Positions 22,474-30,808 of a stretch of 32,990 nucleotides of DNA are shown piece by piece (position 1 is the stretch's first letter; every line of letters starts with the position of its first letter). The stretch is from Corynebacterium frankenforstense (lineage in GTDB: Bacteria > Actinomycetota > Actinomycetes > Mycobacteriales > Mycobacteriaceae): contig NZ_JASODI010000024.1 of the NCBI RefSeq assembly GCF_030211955.1, positions 1-32,990 on the forward strand, written 5' to 3'. Made by a program: the position numbers and the translations under genes. The notes below the pieces were generated by a model. It ran no database searches, was not told the origin of the DNA, and worked only from the letters and a program-made list of their open reading frames with translations.

Positions 22474-24051
22474 ATGGCGCGTAAGCACCTGTCCCGCAAA
22501 TTGGCCGGCATGATCGCTGCGAGTGCGATCATCGCCGCCCCGACGGGCATCGGTGCGACCGCCGTGGTGTCGGCCGAGACCACCGATCAAGGCGGCGCTC
22601 CCGCGCCGAGCGGAGTTGTGCCGACGGACGCTCCAGGCGTTGACAATTCGGCGAATTCCGTGGTCCCGTTCGCTGCTCCCGGCGCTGAGGAGCAGGTGGA
22701 CCCAGACAAGCCCACGGACGATCCCCATTCGGTCAAGCACGGCGAGCTCATCAACGAGCTGAACCACAAGCTGAAGGTGGAGGAGCTTGAGAAAGGCGAC
22801 GAGGAGATCGTCGTCGAGGTTACCGGTGCCACGGAGGGTGACTGGATCGCCTTCAGCTACTTCCGGGACAAGGAAAAGCGCGCGGCCAAGGACGGCAACC
22901 CGAAGCAGCACTTCCTTAAGGAAAAGGATGACGCGGGGAAGGACATCCCGAACGGCAAGGTCGAGTGGTATCAGATCGACGCCGAGGGAAATGTCCACCT
23001 CCCGAAGGAAGCTTTGCCGACTGACGAGGGGATCACACTCGTTGCCCAGGGTAAGGACAGCACCGACGAAGACAAGAAGGTAGTCGGCTGGGCCGAGATG
23101 ACGATCGAGGAGCCGAAGGAAACCACCGCCTCGTCCACCTCGACCACCACCACCGAGTCGGACGGCTCGGTGCCGGACGGCACCATCGAGGGCACCGGCA
23201 AAGCCCTGATGAAGATGTTCGGCGCCATCGCGACCTTCGGCCAGGACACCAACTCGACCGGTTCGACGAATACCACCGGGAACTCCACCAAGAGCTCCAA
23301 GTCGACCTCGACGAAGTCCTCGACCTCCAAGAAGAGCTCGAACTCGACCTCGAACAACTCCAACTCGAAGGAGCCGCAGACCAGCCGCTCGCGCACGACC
23401 TCCTACGGTTCGACCTCCGGCGGCTCGGGCTCGAAGTCGACCAGCTCCGGTTCCAAGTCCTCCGGCTCCGGCTCGAAGTCCTCCAAGTCGAGCAAGTCCT
23501 CCGGTAAGTCCGGCAAGTCCACCAAGTCGACGAGGGCGAAGTCCACCAAGTCGAACAAGGCCAAGAAGTCCGGCTCCAAGCCGGAGAAGGCCGCGAAGAA
23601 CCCGGTCAAGACCACCGACGAGCTCAAGAGCGCGAACGCCCACGGCGTCAAGGGCGCCCTCGAGGACGACCGCCTGCTGCTGACCGTCCCGGAGGCCAAG
23701 GCCGGCGACTGGCTCTACGTCTACGTCTTCAGCGACGACAAGGCCCCGAAGGGCCTCGGCTGGATGAAGGTCGACAAGAACAAGCAGATCAGCATCGACA
23801 CCTCCGATCTGGGCCCGGGCGTCCACAAGTTCGCCCTGGTCAACGAGGACGACAAGCTCGTCGGCTGGAACGGCGTGCAGTTCCCGGACGAGCCCGGTGA
23901 CGGCGCCTCCGAGGAGAACGTCGCCCCGCAGGCCCAGTCCGAGGTCATGATGGCCGCCTCCGACTGGTCCCTGATCGCGGGCTCCCTGGGCATCGTCGCC
24001 CTCTCCGCGCTGGGCGCCTTCGTCTGGTGGCGCACCCGCAACCTGGGCTAG
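22474..24051 (+). CDS. Cell-surface protein with two related GDW...LVGW domains and a Ser/Thr/Lys linker
   Basis: A 525-residue envelope protein. A signal peptide covers about residues 1-34 (KHLSRKLAGMIAASAIIAAP ... VVSAE). Domain A (about 85-213) and domain B (about 380-473) share GDW followed by a Tyr/Phe strand, a central Trp and a closing VGW, so they look like one duplicated beta-rich domain. Between them, residues 215-375 are low complexity: Thr/Ser, then Ser/Lys (SKSSKSS, KSTKS). A C-terminal membrane helix (499-517) with WWRTRNLG serves as anchor. There is no LPxTG motif and no Cys. The linker could be glycosylated or span the cell wall. The gene has its own promoter and a strong hairpin after it. 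I recall similar domains in other corynebacterial surface proteins, but no function. Confidence 0.85.
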   Translation: MARKHLSRKLAGMIAASAIIAAPTGIGATAVVSAETTDQGGAPAPSGVVPTDAPGVDNSANSVVPFAAPGAEEQVDPDKPTDDPHSVKHGELINELNHKLKVEELEKGDEEIVVEVTGATEGDWIAFSYFRDKEKRAAKDGNPKQHFLKEKDDAGKDIPNGKVEWYQIDAEGNVHLPKEALPTDEGITLVAQGKDSTDEDKKVVGWAEMTIEEPKETTASSTSTTTTESDGSVPDGTIEGTGKALMKMFGAIATFGQDTNSTGSTNTTGNSTKSSKSTSTKSSTSKKSSNSTSNNSNSKEPQTSRSRTTSYGSTSGGSGSKSTSSGSKSSGSGSKSSKSSKSSGKSGKSTKSTRAKSTKSNKAKKSGSKPEKAAKNPVKTTDELKSANAHGVKGALEDDRLLLTVPEAKAGDWLYVYVFSDDKAPKGLGWMKVDKNKQISIDTSDLGPGVHKFALVNEDDKLVGWNGVQFPDEPGDGASEENVAPQAQSEVMMAASDWSLIAGSLGIVALSALGAFVWWRTRNLG

Positions 24052-24062
24052 TCTTCGGCCCC

Positions 24063-24089
24063 GCCCGGGTCGGCCTGGCCGACCCGGGC
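24063..24089 (+). terminator. Strong terminator hairpin after the surface protein gene
   Basis: GCCCGGGTCGGCC and GGCCGACCCGGGC pair perfectly over 13 bp around a single T, 12 nt after the stop codon. A moderately T-rich stretch (ATGATTGTTCCTGT) follows. Confidence 0.75.
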
Positions 24090-24145
24090 ATGATTGTTCC
24101 TGTCCCTCGCACGATCAAGGCAACGAAAAGGTTCTGCTCTCCAGG

Positions 24146-24613
24146 ATGACTTCGCACCTCCGCCCCTCTGTCGCCCTCGGCGCCGTCACGGCGTCGCTCG
24201 CCGCCGCCCTCGCCGGCCCCGCCACCGCCGTGGCCGCGGCGGCCGAAGTAGAGACGTCGCCGGTGCAGCTGATGGCCGCGGACGGCTCCGGGCACTTCCC
24301 GGTGCTGGGGCTGACCATCGGCGCCTGCATCCTCGTCGTAGGCCTGGCCTGCGTGGCCGCGTTCGTCTACATCAAGCACCGCGAGCTCAAGGCCGCCGAG
24401 AAGGCCGCCGCAGAGGGCCGGTACGCGGGTTACCAGGACAGCTACCAGCCCGGCTACGAGGGAGGCAACCGCGCCGAGGGCGCGGACTACTGGAACGAGA
24501 CTGACGACGCCGCGGACTACACCCCGGGTGCCGAGGGCACCGAGGGCGGGTCGAGCCGCGTGCTGCCGCGCGACCCGGAGACCACCCAGTTCAAGGGCTA
24601 CACCGAGGAGTAA
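24146..24613 (+). CDS. Small membrane-anchored envelope protein (155 aa)
   Basis: A 155-residue protein with a signal-peptide-like N-terminus (SVALGAVTASLAAALAGPATA, residues 8-28) ending in Ala-rich text. A membrane helix (about 52-74, VLGLTIGACILVVGLACVAAF) is followed by YIKHRELKAAEKAA. The C-terminal tail of about 75 residues is acidic and rich in Tyr and Gly (YAGYQDSYQPGYEGG). After signal cleavage a short outside segment of about 20 residues would remain, with the Tyr-rich tail in the cytoplasm. The ATG at 24146 has only a distant AAAGG. The family is unknown to me; neighbourhood suggests an envelope role alongside the surface protein. Confidence 0.75.
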   Translation: MTSHLRPSVALGAVTASLAAALAGPATAVAAAAEVETSPVQLMAADGSGHFPVLGLTIGACILVVGLACVAAFVYIKHRELKAAEKAAAEGRYAGYQDSYQPGYEGGNRAEGADYWNETDDAADYTPGAEGTEGGSSRVLPRDPETTQFKGYTEE

Positions 24614-24656
24614 CCCGCCTGGCGGCGTTCCCACGCCGACGGAACGCGGACGCGCA

Positions 24657-24689
24657 ACGGTCCCGCGGTGCCGCGCACCGCGGGACCGT
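24657..24689. terminator. 15-bp perfect hairpin between convergent genes
   Basis: ACGGTCCCGCGGTGC at 24657-24671 pairs with its exact complement at 24675-24689 around CGC. It lies between the stops at 24613 (plus) and 24707 (minus) and probably ends both transcripts. Confidence 0.7.
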
Positions 24690-24706
24690 CGTCAATTGAA
24701 GGGGCT

Positions 24707-26143
24707 CTAGCAGTCGTAGTAGAGCTCGTACTCCAGCGTCGTCGGCCGCTGGCGGGCCGGCTGGATCTCCGTGTCGTACTTCTCCTGGATGTAGGTGTCG
24801 ATGAGGTCCTCGGTGAAGACGTCGCCGTCGGTGAGGAACTCGTGGTCCTCGGCCAGGGCGTCGAGCGCCTGGGAGAGCGAGGCCGGCACCGTCGGGATGC
24901 CCGCGGCCTCCTCCGGCTCCAGCTCGTAGAGGTCCTTGTCCACCGGCTCGCCCGGGTCGATGCGGTTCTTGATGCCGTCCAGGCCCGCCATCATCATCGC
25001 AGTCAGGCCCAGGTAGGGGTTGCCCGAGGGATCCGGGGCGCGGAACTCGATGCGCTTGGCCTTAGGCGCGGAACCGGCCGCCGGGATGCGGATGGCCGCC
25101 GAGCGGTTGCGCTGCGAGTAGGCCAGGTTGATCGGGGCCTCCGAACCCGGCACCAGGCGGTGGTAGGAGTTCAGCGTCGGGTTGGTGAAGGCCAGCACCG
25201 CGCTGCCGTGGGCCAGCAGGCCGCCGATGTAGTGGCGGGCGGTCTCGGAGAGCCCGCCGTAGCCGTTCTCGTCGTAGAACAGCGGTTCGCCGTTCTTGTA
25301 GAGCGCCTGGTGGGCGTGCATTCCCGAGCCGCCGTCGCCGTCGAGCGGCTTGGGCATGAAGGTGGCCGAACGCCCGTTGCGCTTGGCGGTGTTCTTGACC
25401 ACGTACTTGAACTTCTGCAGGTCGTCGGCCGCGTGCAGCAGGGTGTTGAAGCGGTAGTTGATCTCCTGCTGGCCGCCCGAGCCGACCTCGTGGTGGGCGC
25501 GCTCGACGTCGAATCCGATCAGCTCGAGGGTCTCCGAGATCTCGTCGCGCAGGTCCTGCAGGTGGTCGTAGGGGGCGACCGGGAAGTAGCCGCCGTTGGT
25601 GCGCACCTTGTGGCCCAGGTTGCGCGAGCCGTCCGGGTTGAACTCCGCGCCGGTGTTCCACCAGCCCTCCTCGGACTCGACCTGGTGGAAGGAGGCGTTG
25701 GTCTGGGTGTCGTAGCGCACCGAGTCGAAGATGTAGAACTCCGCCTCGAGGCCGAAGGTGCAGGTGTCCGCGATCCCGGAGGCGGAGAGGTGCTCCTCGG
25801 CCTTGCGCGCGATGTTGCGCGGGTCGCGGGAGAACGGCTCACGGGTGAACGGGTCGTGGACGAAGAACTGCATGTTCAGCGTCTTGGACCTGCGGAACGG
25901 GTCGATGACCGCGGTCGACAGGTCCGGCAGCAGCATCATGTCGGACGCCTCGATCGAGGTGTAGCCGGCGATCGAGGAACCGTCGAAGGCCACGCCGTTG
26001 TGGAGCGACTCCTCCGAGATCTGGTCGGCGGGCACCGACAGGTGCTGCTCGATGCCGGGCACGTCGGTGAAGCGGACGTCGACCCAGTTGACGTCGTTGT
26101 CACGGATGTAGGCGATGAGTTCTTCCGGTGTGGAGAAGTTCAC
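24707..26143 (-). CDS. Additional type I glutamine synthetase, close paralogue of GlnA
   Basis: A 478-residue glutamine synthetase, the same length as GlnA at 30809-32245 and similar along its whole length. Catalytic blocks are intact: [43 protein letters not shown] and NRSAAIRIP. The adenylylation tyrosine is kept at about residue 406 in DLYELEPEE, where GlnA has DLYELPPEE. The GTG at 26141-26143 gives MNFSTPEEL and the same numbering as GlnA; a TTG three codons earlier is the alternative. No good Shine-Dalgarno is present. It follows the cyclodeaminase-family gene on the same strand after about 195 nt, with its own possible promoter. Ordinary GS activity is likely; a special substrate cannot be excluded. 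Confidence 0.93.
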   Translation of the reverse strand: MNFSTPEELIAYIRDNDVNWVDVRFTDVPGIEQHLSVPADQISEESLHNGVAFDGSSIAGYTSIEASDMMLLPDLSTAVIDPFRRSKTLNMQFFVHDPFTREPFSRDPRNIARKAEEHLSASGIADTCTFGLEAEFYIFDSVRYDTQTNASFHQVESEEGWWNTGAEFNPDGSRNLGHKVRTNGGYFPVAPYDHLQDLRDEISETLELIGFDVERAHHEVGSGGQQEINYRFNTLLHAADDLQKFKYVVKNTAKRNGRSATFMPKPLDGDGGSGMHAHQALYKNGEPLFYDENGYGGLSETARHYIGGLLAHGSAVLAFTNPTLNSYHRLVPGSEAPINLAYSQRNRSAAIRIPAAGSAPKAKRIEFRAPDPSGNPYLGLTAMMMAGLDGIKNRIDPGEPVDKDLYELEPEEAAGIPTVPASLSQALDALAEDHEFLTDGDVFTEDLIDTYIQEKYDTEIQPARQRPTTLEYELYYDC

Positions 26144-26202
26144 GGTGATCAATGCCCCGGGGCGGGGCTGCGTTCCTTTCGGGAAGCGTCGGGTGCAGAT
26201 GT

Positions 26203-26209
26203 ACTTATA
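26203..26209 (-). promoter_or_regulatory. Possible -10 box of the extra glutamine synthetase
   Basis: On the minus strand this reads TATAAGT, an AT-rich match in a GC-rich gap, 60 nt before the GTG start. No AmtR-like nitrogen-control palindrome was recognised around it. Confidence 0.45.
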
Positions 26210-26337
26210 TCCACAGGCTAATGATGTGCGCCGGGCAAGGCCCCCGGTCGGGTGTGGCAGGGGCCGGGTGGTGGCGTTGTGCGCCGGCGGTGCGCGCGGG
26301 GCGGCCGTGGCGCCCGCCGCGGCGGGGGAGAGGTCTC

Positions 26338-27495
26338 TTAGGAGAGGACCGGGTTCTCCCAGAGGTTGAGCTTGGTGCCGATGCCCTTCTCGAGCGCGTG
26401 CTCGTAGAGGTCGTGGGCCCACGCGACGTCCTCGACGGGCATGCCGCCGATGGAGTAGCAGAAGATCTGCTCGTCGTTGACGCGGCCCGGGGCGTCGCCC
26501 TGGGCGATGTCGCCCATGTTGACCAGCTTCTCGGCCGGCAGCGTGCCCTCCTCGTACATGTCCCACCAGCGGTTGCCGGGGATGCCCAGCAGCTGCTCGT
26601 AGGTGACGTCCGGCCCGTTCTCGTGGAACCACTCGCGGTAGAGGCCGTCGAAGTCGAGCACCAGGTTGGCCTCGTCGGAGGTGATGAAGTCGTCGTCCAG
26701 GCGGGCGGCGGCCGGCATGAGCAGCAGTGCGCCCGGCTTGATCCACTCGCGCTTGAAGTAGGGGAAGCCCGACGGGCCCTCGTCCGAGGTCGAGGTGCCG
26801 GCGATGACGATGTCGGAGCCCTCGATGGCGGCCTGCTCGCTGTCGACGATCTCGACGGCGACGTCCGGGAAGTTCTCCCGGAACCAGTCGGCCGCGCGCT
26901 TGGTCGAGCCCTCGCTGCGGCCCTTGATCTTGACCTTGTTGATCGAGGGGCGCTGGGAGACCGCGGCGGCGAAGATCGTGCGGCTCATGACGCCGGGCCC
27001 GATCACGCCGACGGTCTCGGCGTTCTTGACCGCCAGGTGCTTCACGCCCACGCCCGGCACGGCGCCGGTGCGGTAGGCGGAGAGCAGGTTCGCGGACATG
27101 ATGGCCTTCGGGGCGCCGGTGACGGCGTCGTTGAGCACGAAGACGTGGATGGAGCGCGGCAGGCCGTGCTCGCGATTCTCCACGTTGGAGCCGTACCACT
27201 TCACGCCGGCGCTGCGGAAGCGCCCGCCCAGGTAGGCCGGCATCGCCATGAAGCGGCGGTCCGGGCCGTCGGCCGGCATGCCCTCGTGCTCGGGGTTCGC
27301 GGGGAAGTTGATCTGGGCGCCGTGCGAGTTCGCGGAGGCGCCGGCCATCCGGTAGTCGCCGTTGGCCAGGAGGATCAGGACCTCCTCCATCGCCGACACG
27401 CACGCTGCGGAGTCGGCCACGCCGGCCTCGATCATGTCGGGCTCGGAGAGGTAGAGGAAGTCGATGCGGGGAGTTTCGGGGAATCCAGAGGTCAC
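26338..27495 (-). CDS. Ornithine cyclodeaminase/mu-crystallin family protein
   Basis: A 385-residue NAD(P)-binding protein. The family pattern is clear: [36 protein letters not shown], and a Rossmann loop [15 protein letters not shown] (about 161-175), followed by [11 protein letters not shown]. The family includes ornithine cyclodeaminases, alanine dehydrogenases and imine reductases. This long subtype (with [11 protein letters not shown] at the start) is, from memory, also annotated tyramine oxidase subunit B. The GTG at 27493-27495 is chosen because GGAAAG lies 7 nt upstream. An amine-linked or opine-like substrate that releases ammonia would fit the glutamine synthetase gene downstream, but that is inference. 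Confidence 0.88.
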   Translation of the reverse strand: MTSGFPETPRIDFLYLSEPDMIEAGVADSAACVSAMEEVLILLANGDYRMAGASANSHGAQINFPANPEHEGMPADGPDRRFMAMPAYLGGRFRSAGVKWYGSNVENREHGLPRSIHVFVLNDAVTGAPKAIMSANLLSAYRTGAVPGVGVKHLAVKNAETVGVIGPGVMSRTIFAAAVSQRPSINKVKIKGRSEGSTKRAADWFRENFPDVAVEIVDSEQAAIEGSDIVIAGTSTSDEGPSGFPYFKREWIKPGALLLMPAAARLDDDFITSDEANLVLDFDGLYREWFHENGPDVTYEQLLGIPGNRWWDMYEEGTLPAEKLVNMGDIAQGDAPGRVNDEQIFCYSIGGMPVEDVAWAHDLYEHALEKGIGTKLNLWENPVLS

Positions 27496-27719
27496 GCGAT
27501 AGCTTTCCGTGGGTGCGGCGGGGACGCGCAGTGCCTCGGCCGGGGGTGTTTTCCGGCTCGGCGGGGTCTCCGGTTTCCGGGGCCGCGCCTGCTCGGGCTG
27601 TGCACCCGGGGCGCGCCCCCATGGCCGTTCGGCGCGTGGCGTCCCTGCCTGATGGCTAGTTCGTCCGCCGGACGATCTCTCAACCGCCGTCATTCACGTT
27701 AACGCATAAATGCAGTTCA

Positions 27720-27734
27720 CAGTTTCGAAAACTG
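27720..27734. promoter_or_regulatory. 15-bp operator-like palindrome
   Basis: CAGTTT and AAACTG flank CGA. It lies about 225 bp upstream of the cyclodeaminase start and about 180 bp upstream of the panE-like start. A site for a local regulator is plausible; the regulator is not in the window. Confidence 0.4.
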
Positions 27735-27845
27735 GCCGATCACGCGCTAACCCCCTGTTGAGGCATGTAATATCTGCACTATGAACGTACACCCTTAAAC
27801 GGGGGTGATTTGCCGTATCGGACGCCCGCGCGCGGGTTCAACCCC

Positions 27846-27884
27846 CGGGGGCGGATCGGGGGGGGCCTGCCGGATCCGCCCCCG
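27846..27884. other. 12-bp stem hairpin just upstream of the panE-like promoter
   Basis: CGGGGGCGGATC at 27846-27857 pairs perfectly with GATCCGCCCCCG at 27873-27884 around a G-rich 15-nt loop. It ends 18 nt before the TAGGCT box at 27903, where it could insulate or regulate that promoter. Confidence 0.5.
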
Positions 27885-27902
27885 CGCCCCCCCTCCGGGC
27901 GT

Positions 27903-27918
27903 TAGGCTGTTGGCCATG
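27903..27918 (+). promoter_or_regulatory. Leaderless promoter of the panE-like gene
   Basis: TAGGCT at 27903-27908 is followed by 7 nt and the ATG at 27916. No Shine-Dalgarno is present. Confidence 0.7.
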
Positions 27919-28812
27919 CGTATCGGAATTATTGGCGCCGGCGCCGTCGGCGGCCTGTTCGCGGCCCGGCTGGTGGAATCGGGCGCGGACGTCGCCGTCG
28001 TCGCCCGGGGCGAGACGCTCAAGCGGATCAACGGAGAGGGGCTCACTCTCATCCACCGCGGCGAGGAGCGGACGGTCCAGGTGCCGGCCGCCGAGAGCTT
28101 CGACGAGCTCGGCGGTGTGGACGTCGCCGTGCTCGCCACGAAGGTGCTGCCCGGCCAGGAGAAGTTCGCCGACGTGCCCGAGGGGGCGCCCGTGGTGCTG
28201 ACCCAGAACTCCGTCGAGGTCCCGCACCTGGCCGCCGACGCCTTCGGCGCCGGGCGGGTGTGGCCGGGCGTGGTGCGTGGCTTCATGATCCACCGCGGCC
28301 CCGGCGTGGTCGAGCTTGCCGACGGCCCGTTGAACTACCACGTGGGTACCTTCGACGGGGCGCCCGACGAGCGCGTCGACGAGCTCGCGCGCCTGCTCAC
28401 CGCGGCCGGCGTGCCCACGGAGGTCTACCGCGACATCTGGGTCGACGTGTGGACCAAGGCCATGTTCGTCACGCCCTTTGGCGCGCTGGGCGCGGCGGCC
28501 GGGCGCCCGCTGGGCTACGTGCGCACCGAGCTGCGCGACCAGTACACCGCGCTGCTCGAGGAGGCCGCGCGCGTGGCGTGGGCCAGCGGGGTGGATCTGC
28601 CCGACGACACGGTGGCCCGGCAGCTGGAGTTCGCCGACTCGCTCGACGCGGAGGCGACGACCTCAATGCAGCGCGACTATCTCGCCGGCCGAGTCAACGA
28701 GCTGGACTCGCAGGCCGGTGCGGTGCGTCGCCTCGGCGAGCGCTACAAGGAGCCCACGCCGCTCTTCGACCAGTTGCAGGGCATCCTCGAGGCGCGCTTC
28801 GGGCGCGACTGA
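27916..28812 (+). CDS. 2-dehydropantoate 2-reductase family protein
   Basis: A 298-residue NADPH-dependent reductase of the ApbA/PanE family. Ketopantoate reductase makes pantoate for coenzyme A. The N-terminal Rossmann motif is IGIIGAGAVGGLFAARL (G7, G9, G12). The family block QNSVEVP (97-103) and the catalytic lysine K181 in WTKAMFVTPFGALGA are visible; the Asn that usually follows the Lys (K-x3-N) is changed here. The C-terminal half is helical (SMQRDYLAGRVNELDSQAG), with the usual Glu before SMQRD replaced in part. Because ApbA/PanE paralogues are common, the exact substrate is uncertain and I give no gene symbol. It converges with the uvrA-like pseudogene. Confidence 0.88.
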   Translation: MRIGIIGAGAVGGLFAARLVESGADVAVVARGETLKRINGEGLTLIHRGEERTVQVPAAESFDELGGVDVAVLATKVLPGQEKFADVPEGAPVVLTQNSVEVPHLAADAFGAGRVWPGVVRGFMIHRGPGVVELADGPLNYHVGTFDGAPDERVDELARLLTAAGVPTEVYRDIWVDVWTKAMFVTPFGALGAAAGRPLGYVRTELRDQYTALLEEAARVAWASGVDLPDDTVARQLEFADSLDAEATTSMQRDYLAGRVNELDSQAGAVRRLGERYKEPTPLFDQLQGILEARFGRD

Positions 28813-28863
28813 GGCCTGCAGCTGAGGTCCCGCCCCGGGGTGCGGGGCGACCAGCCCCGCCCC

Positions 28864-30694
28864 TCACATGAACCGCGCGAGGTAGCGTCCCATCGCCGAG
28901 TCCTTGTTCGTGGCGACCTGCCGCGGCGTGCCCTCGGCGACCACGCGCCCGCCGTCGGAACCCGCGCCCGGGCCCAGGTCGATGACGTGGTCCGCGCGCG
29001 TGATCACCGCCGGGTTGTGCTCGACGACGATCACGGTCGCCCCGGCGTCGACCAGCCGGTCGAAGAGACCGACCAGCACGCCCGCGTCGGCGACGTGCAG
29101 GCCCGTCGTCGGCTCGTCGAGCACGAAGAGCGTGGCCTTCTCGTTGAGGTGCGAGGCCAGCTTGAGGCGCTGGCGCTCGCCGCCCGAGAGCGTCGTCAGC
29201 GGCTGGCCCAGCCGCACGTAGCCTAAGCCCACGTCCACCAGGTAGCCCGCGATCCGCGCGGCCGCGGGCACCCGGTGCTCGGCGTCGGCGAAGAACTCCG
29301 CGGCCTCGGCGGCCGGTAGGTCGAGCACCTCGGCGATGTCCAGCCCGCCGAAGCGGTGCTCGAGCACCGCCGCGTCGAAGCGCCGACCCTCGCAGACCTC
29401 GCAGGGCACGTCGACGCCCTGCACGAAGCCCAGGTCCACGTAGACCACCCCGGAGCCGTTGCAGTTCTGGCACGCGCCCTCGGAGTCGGGGAGAAGAGCG
29501 CGGGCTTGACCCCGTTCTCCTTGGCGAAGGCCTTGCGGATCGGGTCCAGCGCCCCGGTGTAGGTCGCCGGGTTCGAGCGCCGCGAGCCGGAGATGGGCGA
29601 CTGGTCGACCCACACGGTCTTCTCGTCCTGCTCGATGGCGCCCAACAGCGAGGACTTGCCCGAGCCGGCCACGCCCGTGATCGCCGTCAGCGTCCCGCGT
29701 GGGACGTCCACGTCGAGGTCGTGCAGGTTGTTCGCCGCCGCCCCGCGGTCGGCTCGTCGAAGACGTAGGTGACGTCGCTGAGCGAGGAGCCGACGTGCCG
29801 GATCATCTTGATGCGCTGCGCCTCGCCGCCCGAGAGCGTCGAGGCCGGCCGGTCGAGCGTGAGGTAGCCCAGCCCGACGGTGACGAAGTTGTCCAGCGTC
29901 TCGCGGATCGCGCGCACCAGCGGCGCCGAGGACGGGGAGTCCAGCTCTGCCAGCCACCCGGCGAGCTCGCGGACCTCCATCGCGCACAGCTCGGCGATGT
30001 TCCTGCCCGCGATGCGCGACTCGAGGGCGTGCGGCGCCAGGCGCGTGCCGCCGCAGTCCGGGCAGGGCCCCATGGTCACCGCGCGGTCGACGAACTCGCG
30101 CATCGCCTTCTGCAGCCCCGAGCGCTCCTTGGAGAGCACCGACTTGGTCAGCTTCGGGATCAGCCCCTCGTAGGTCGAGTTGTGGCCGAGGTAGTTCATC
30201 CGCCGCGGTTCGGCCCACAGCAGCAGGTCGCGCTGCTCGTCGGTGAACTCACCGACCGGCACGTCGGTGGGGTAGAGGCCGGAGTCGGCGTACTGGCGCA
30301 GGCTCCAGGAGCCTGGCTTGTAGCCGGGCACCTTCACCGCGCCCTCGTCGAGGGAGAGCGCCGCGTCAACCACTTCCGCGACGTCGAACGCCCCCGCCCA
30401 GCTGCTCCTGACTGACGACGATCGCGGTGGTCAGCCCCTCGAGCGCGTCGACGTCCGGGCGCGCGAGCGTGGGCATGAAACCCTGCACGAAGGTCGAGTA
30501 GGTGTCGTTGATCAGCCGCCGCGACTCGGCGGCGACGGTGTCGAAGACCAGGGAGGACTTCCCCGAGCCGGAAACCCCGGCGAAGACGGTCAAGCGCCGC
30601 TTCGGGATGTCCAGGCTGACGTGGCGCAGGTTGTTCTCGTTGGCGCCACGCACGGAAATGAGGTCGTGGGTGTCGGCTGGCTTCGCGGGCTCAT
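28864..30694 (-). pseudogene. UvrA-like ABC ATPase gene broken by several lesions
   Basis: The text is that of the compact UvrA-like family (about 750-800 residues) related to excinuclease subunit A. Pieces are spread over three frames: GANENNLRHVSLDIPKRRL with Walker A GVSGSGKSS (from 30653), then LSGGEAQRIKMIRHVGSSL (29687-30373), then GVAGSGKSSLLGAIE, and GSGVVYVDLGF to the stop at 28864. Near 30390 the family text jumps from VSQEQLG to FDVAEVV with about 70 residues missing. Near 29745 it jumps from YVFDEPT to ANNLHDLDV with about 100 residues missing. Near 29497 one base is lost (FSP, then SEGACQNC). A TAGGCT box at 30706-30711 and an out-of-frame ATG at 30694 suggest a further one-base loss near the start. 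Confidence 0.85.
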
Positions 30695-30808
30695 TCGCCC
30701 GCGCGAGCCTACCGTCGCGCCACGACCTCCGCGCGCGGAATCACGGGTCCGCGCAGCCCGGCAGCCGGTGCGCTGGCCCTGGCCGGAGCCGACAGCCGCC
30801 GGTGCTTA

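Larger units (their letters stand above)
27496..27915. other. 420-bp divergent intergenic region with two inverted repeats
   Basis: This separates the cyclodeaminase-family gene (minus) from the ketopantoate-reductase-like gene (plus). CAGTTT-CGA-AAACTG at 27720-27734 is an operator-like palindrome in an AT-rich patch. TAATAT near 27770 is a possible -10 box on either strand. A five-codon frame (ATGAACGTACACCCTTAA) starts at 27781. A large hairpin occupies 27846-27884. No longer open frame here looks coding. Confidence 0.6.

Noticed and set aside
24668..26221. Plus-strand open frame opposite the extra glutamine synthetase
   Set aside because: Antisense shadow caused by GC-rich codon use.
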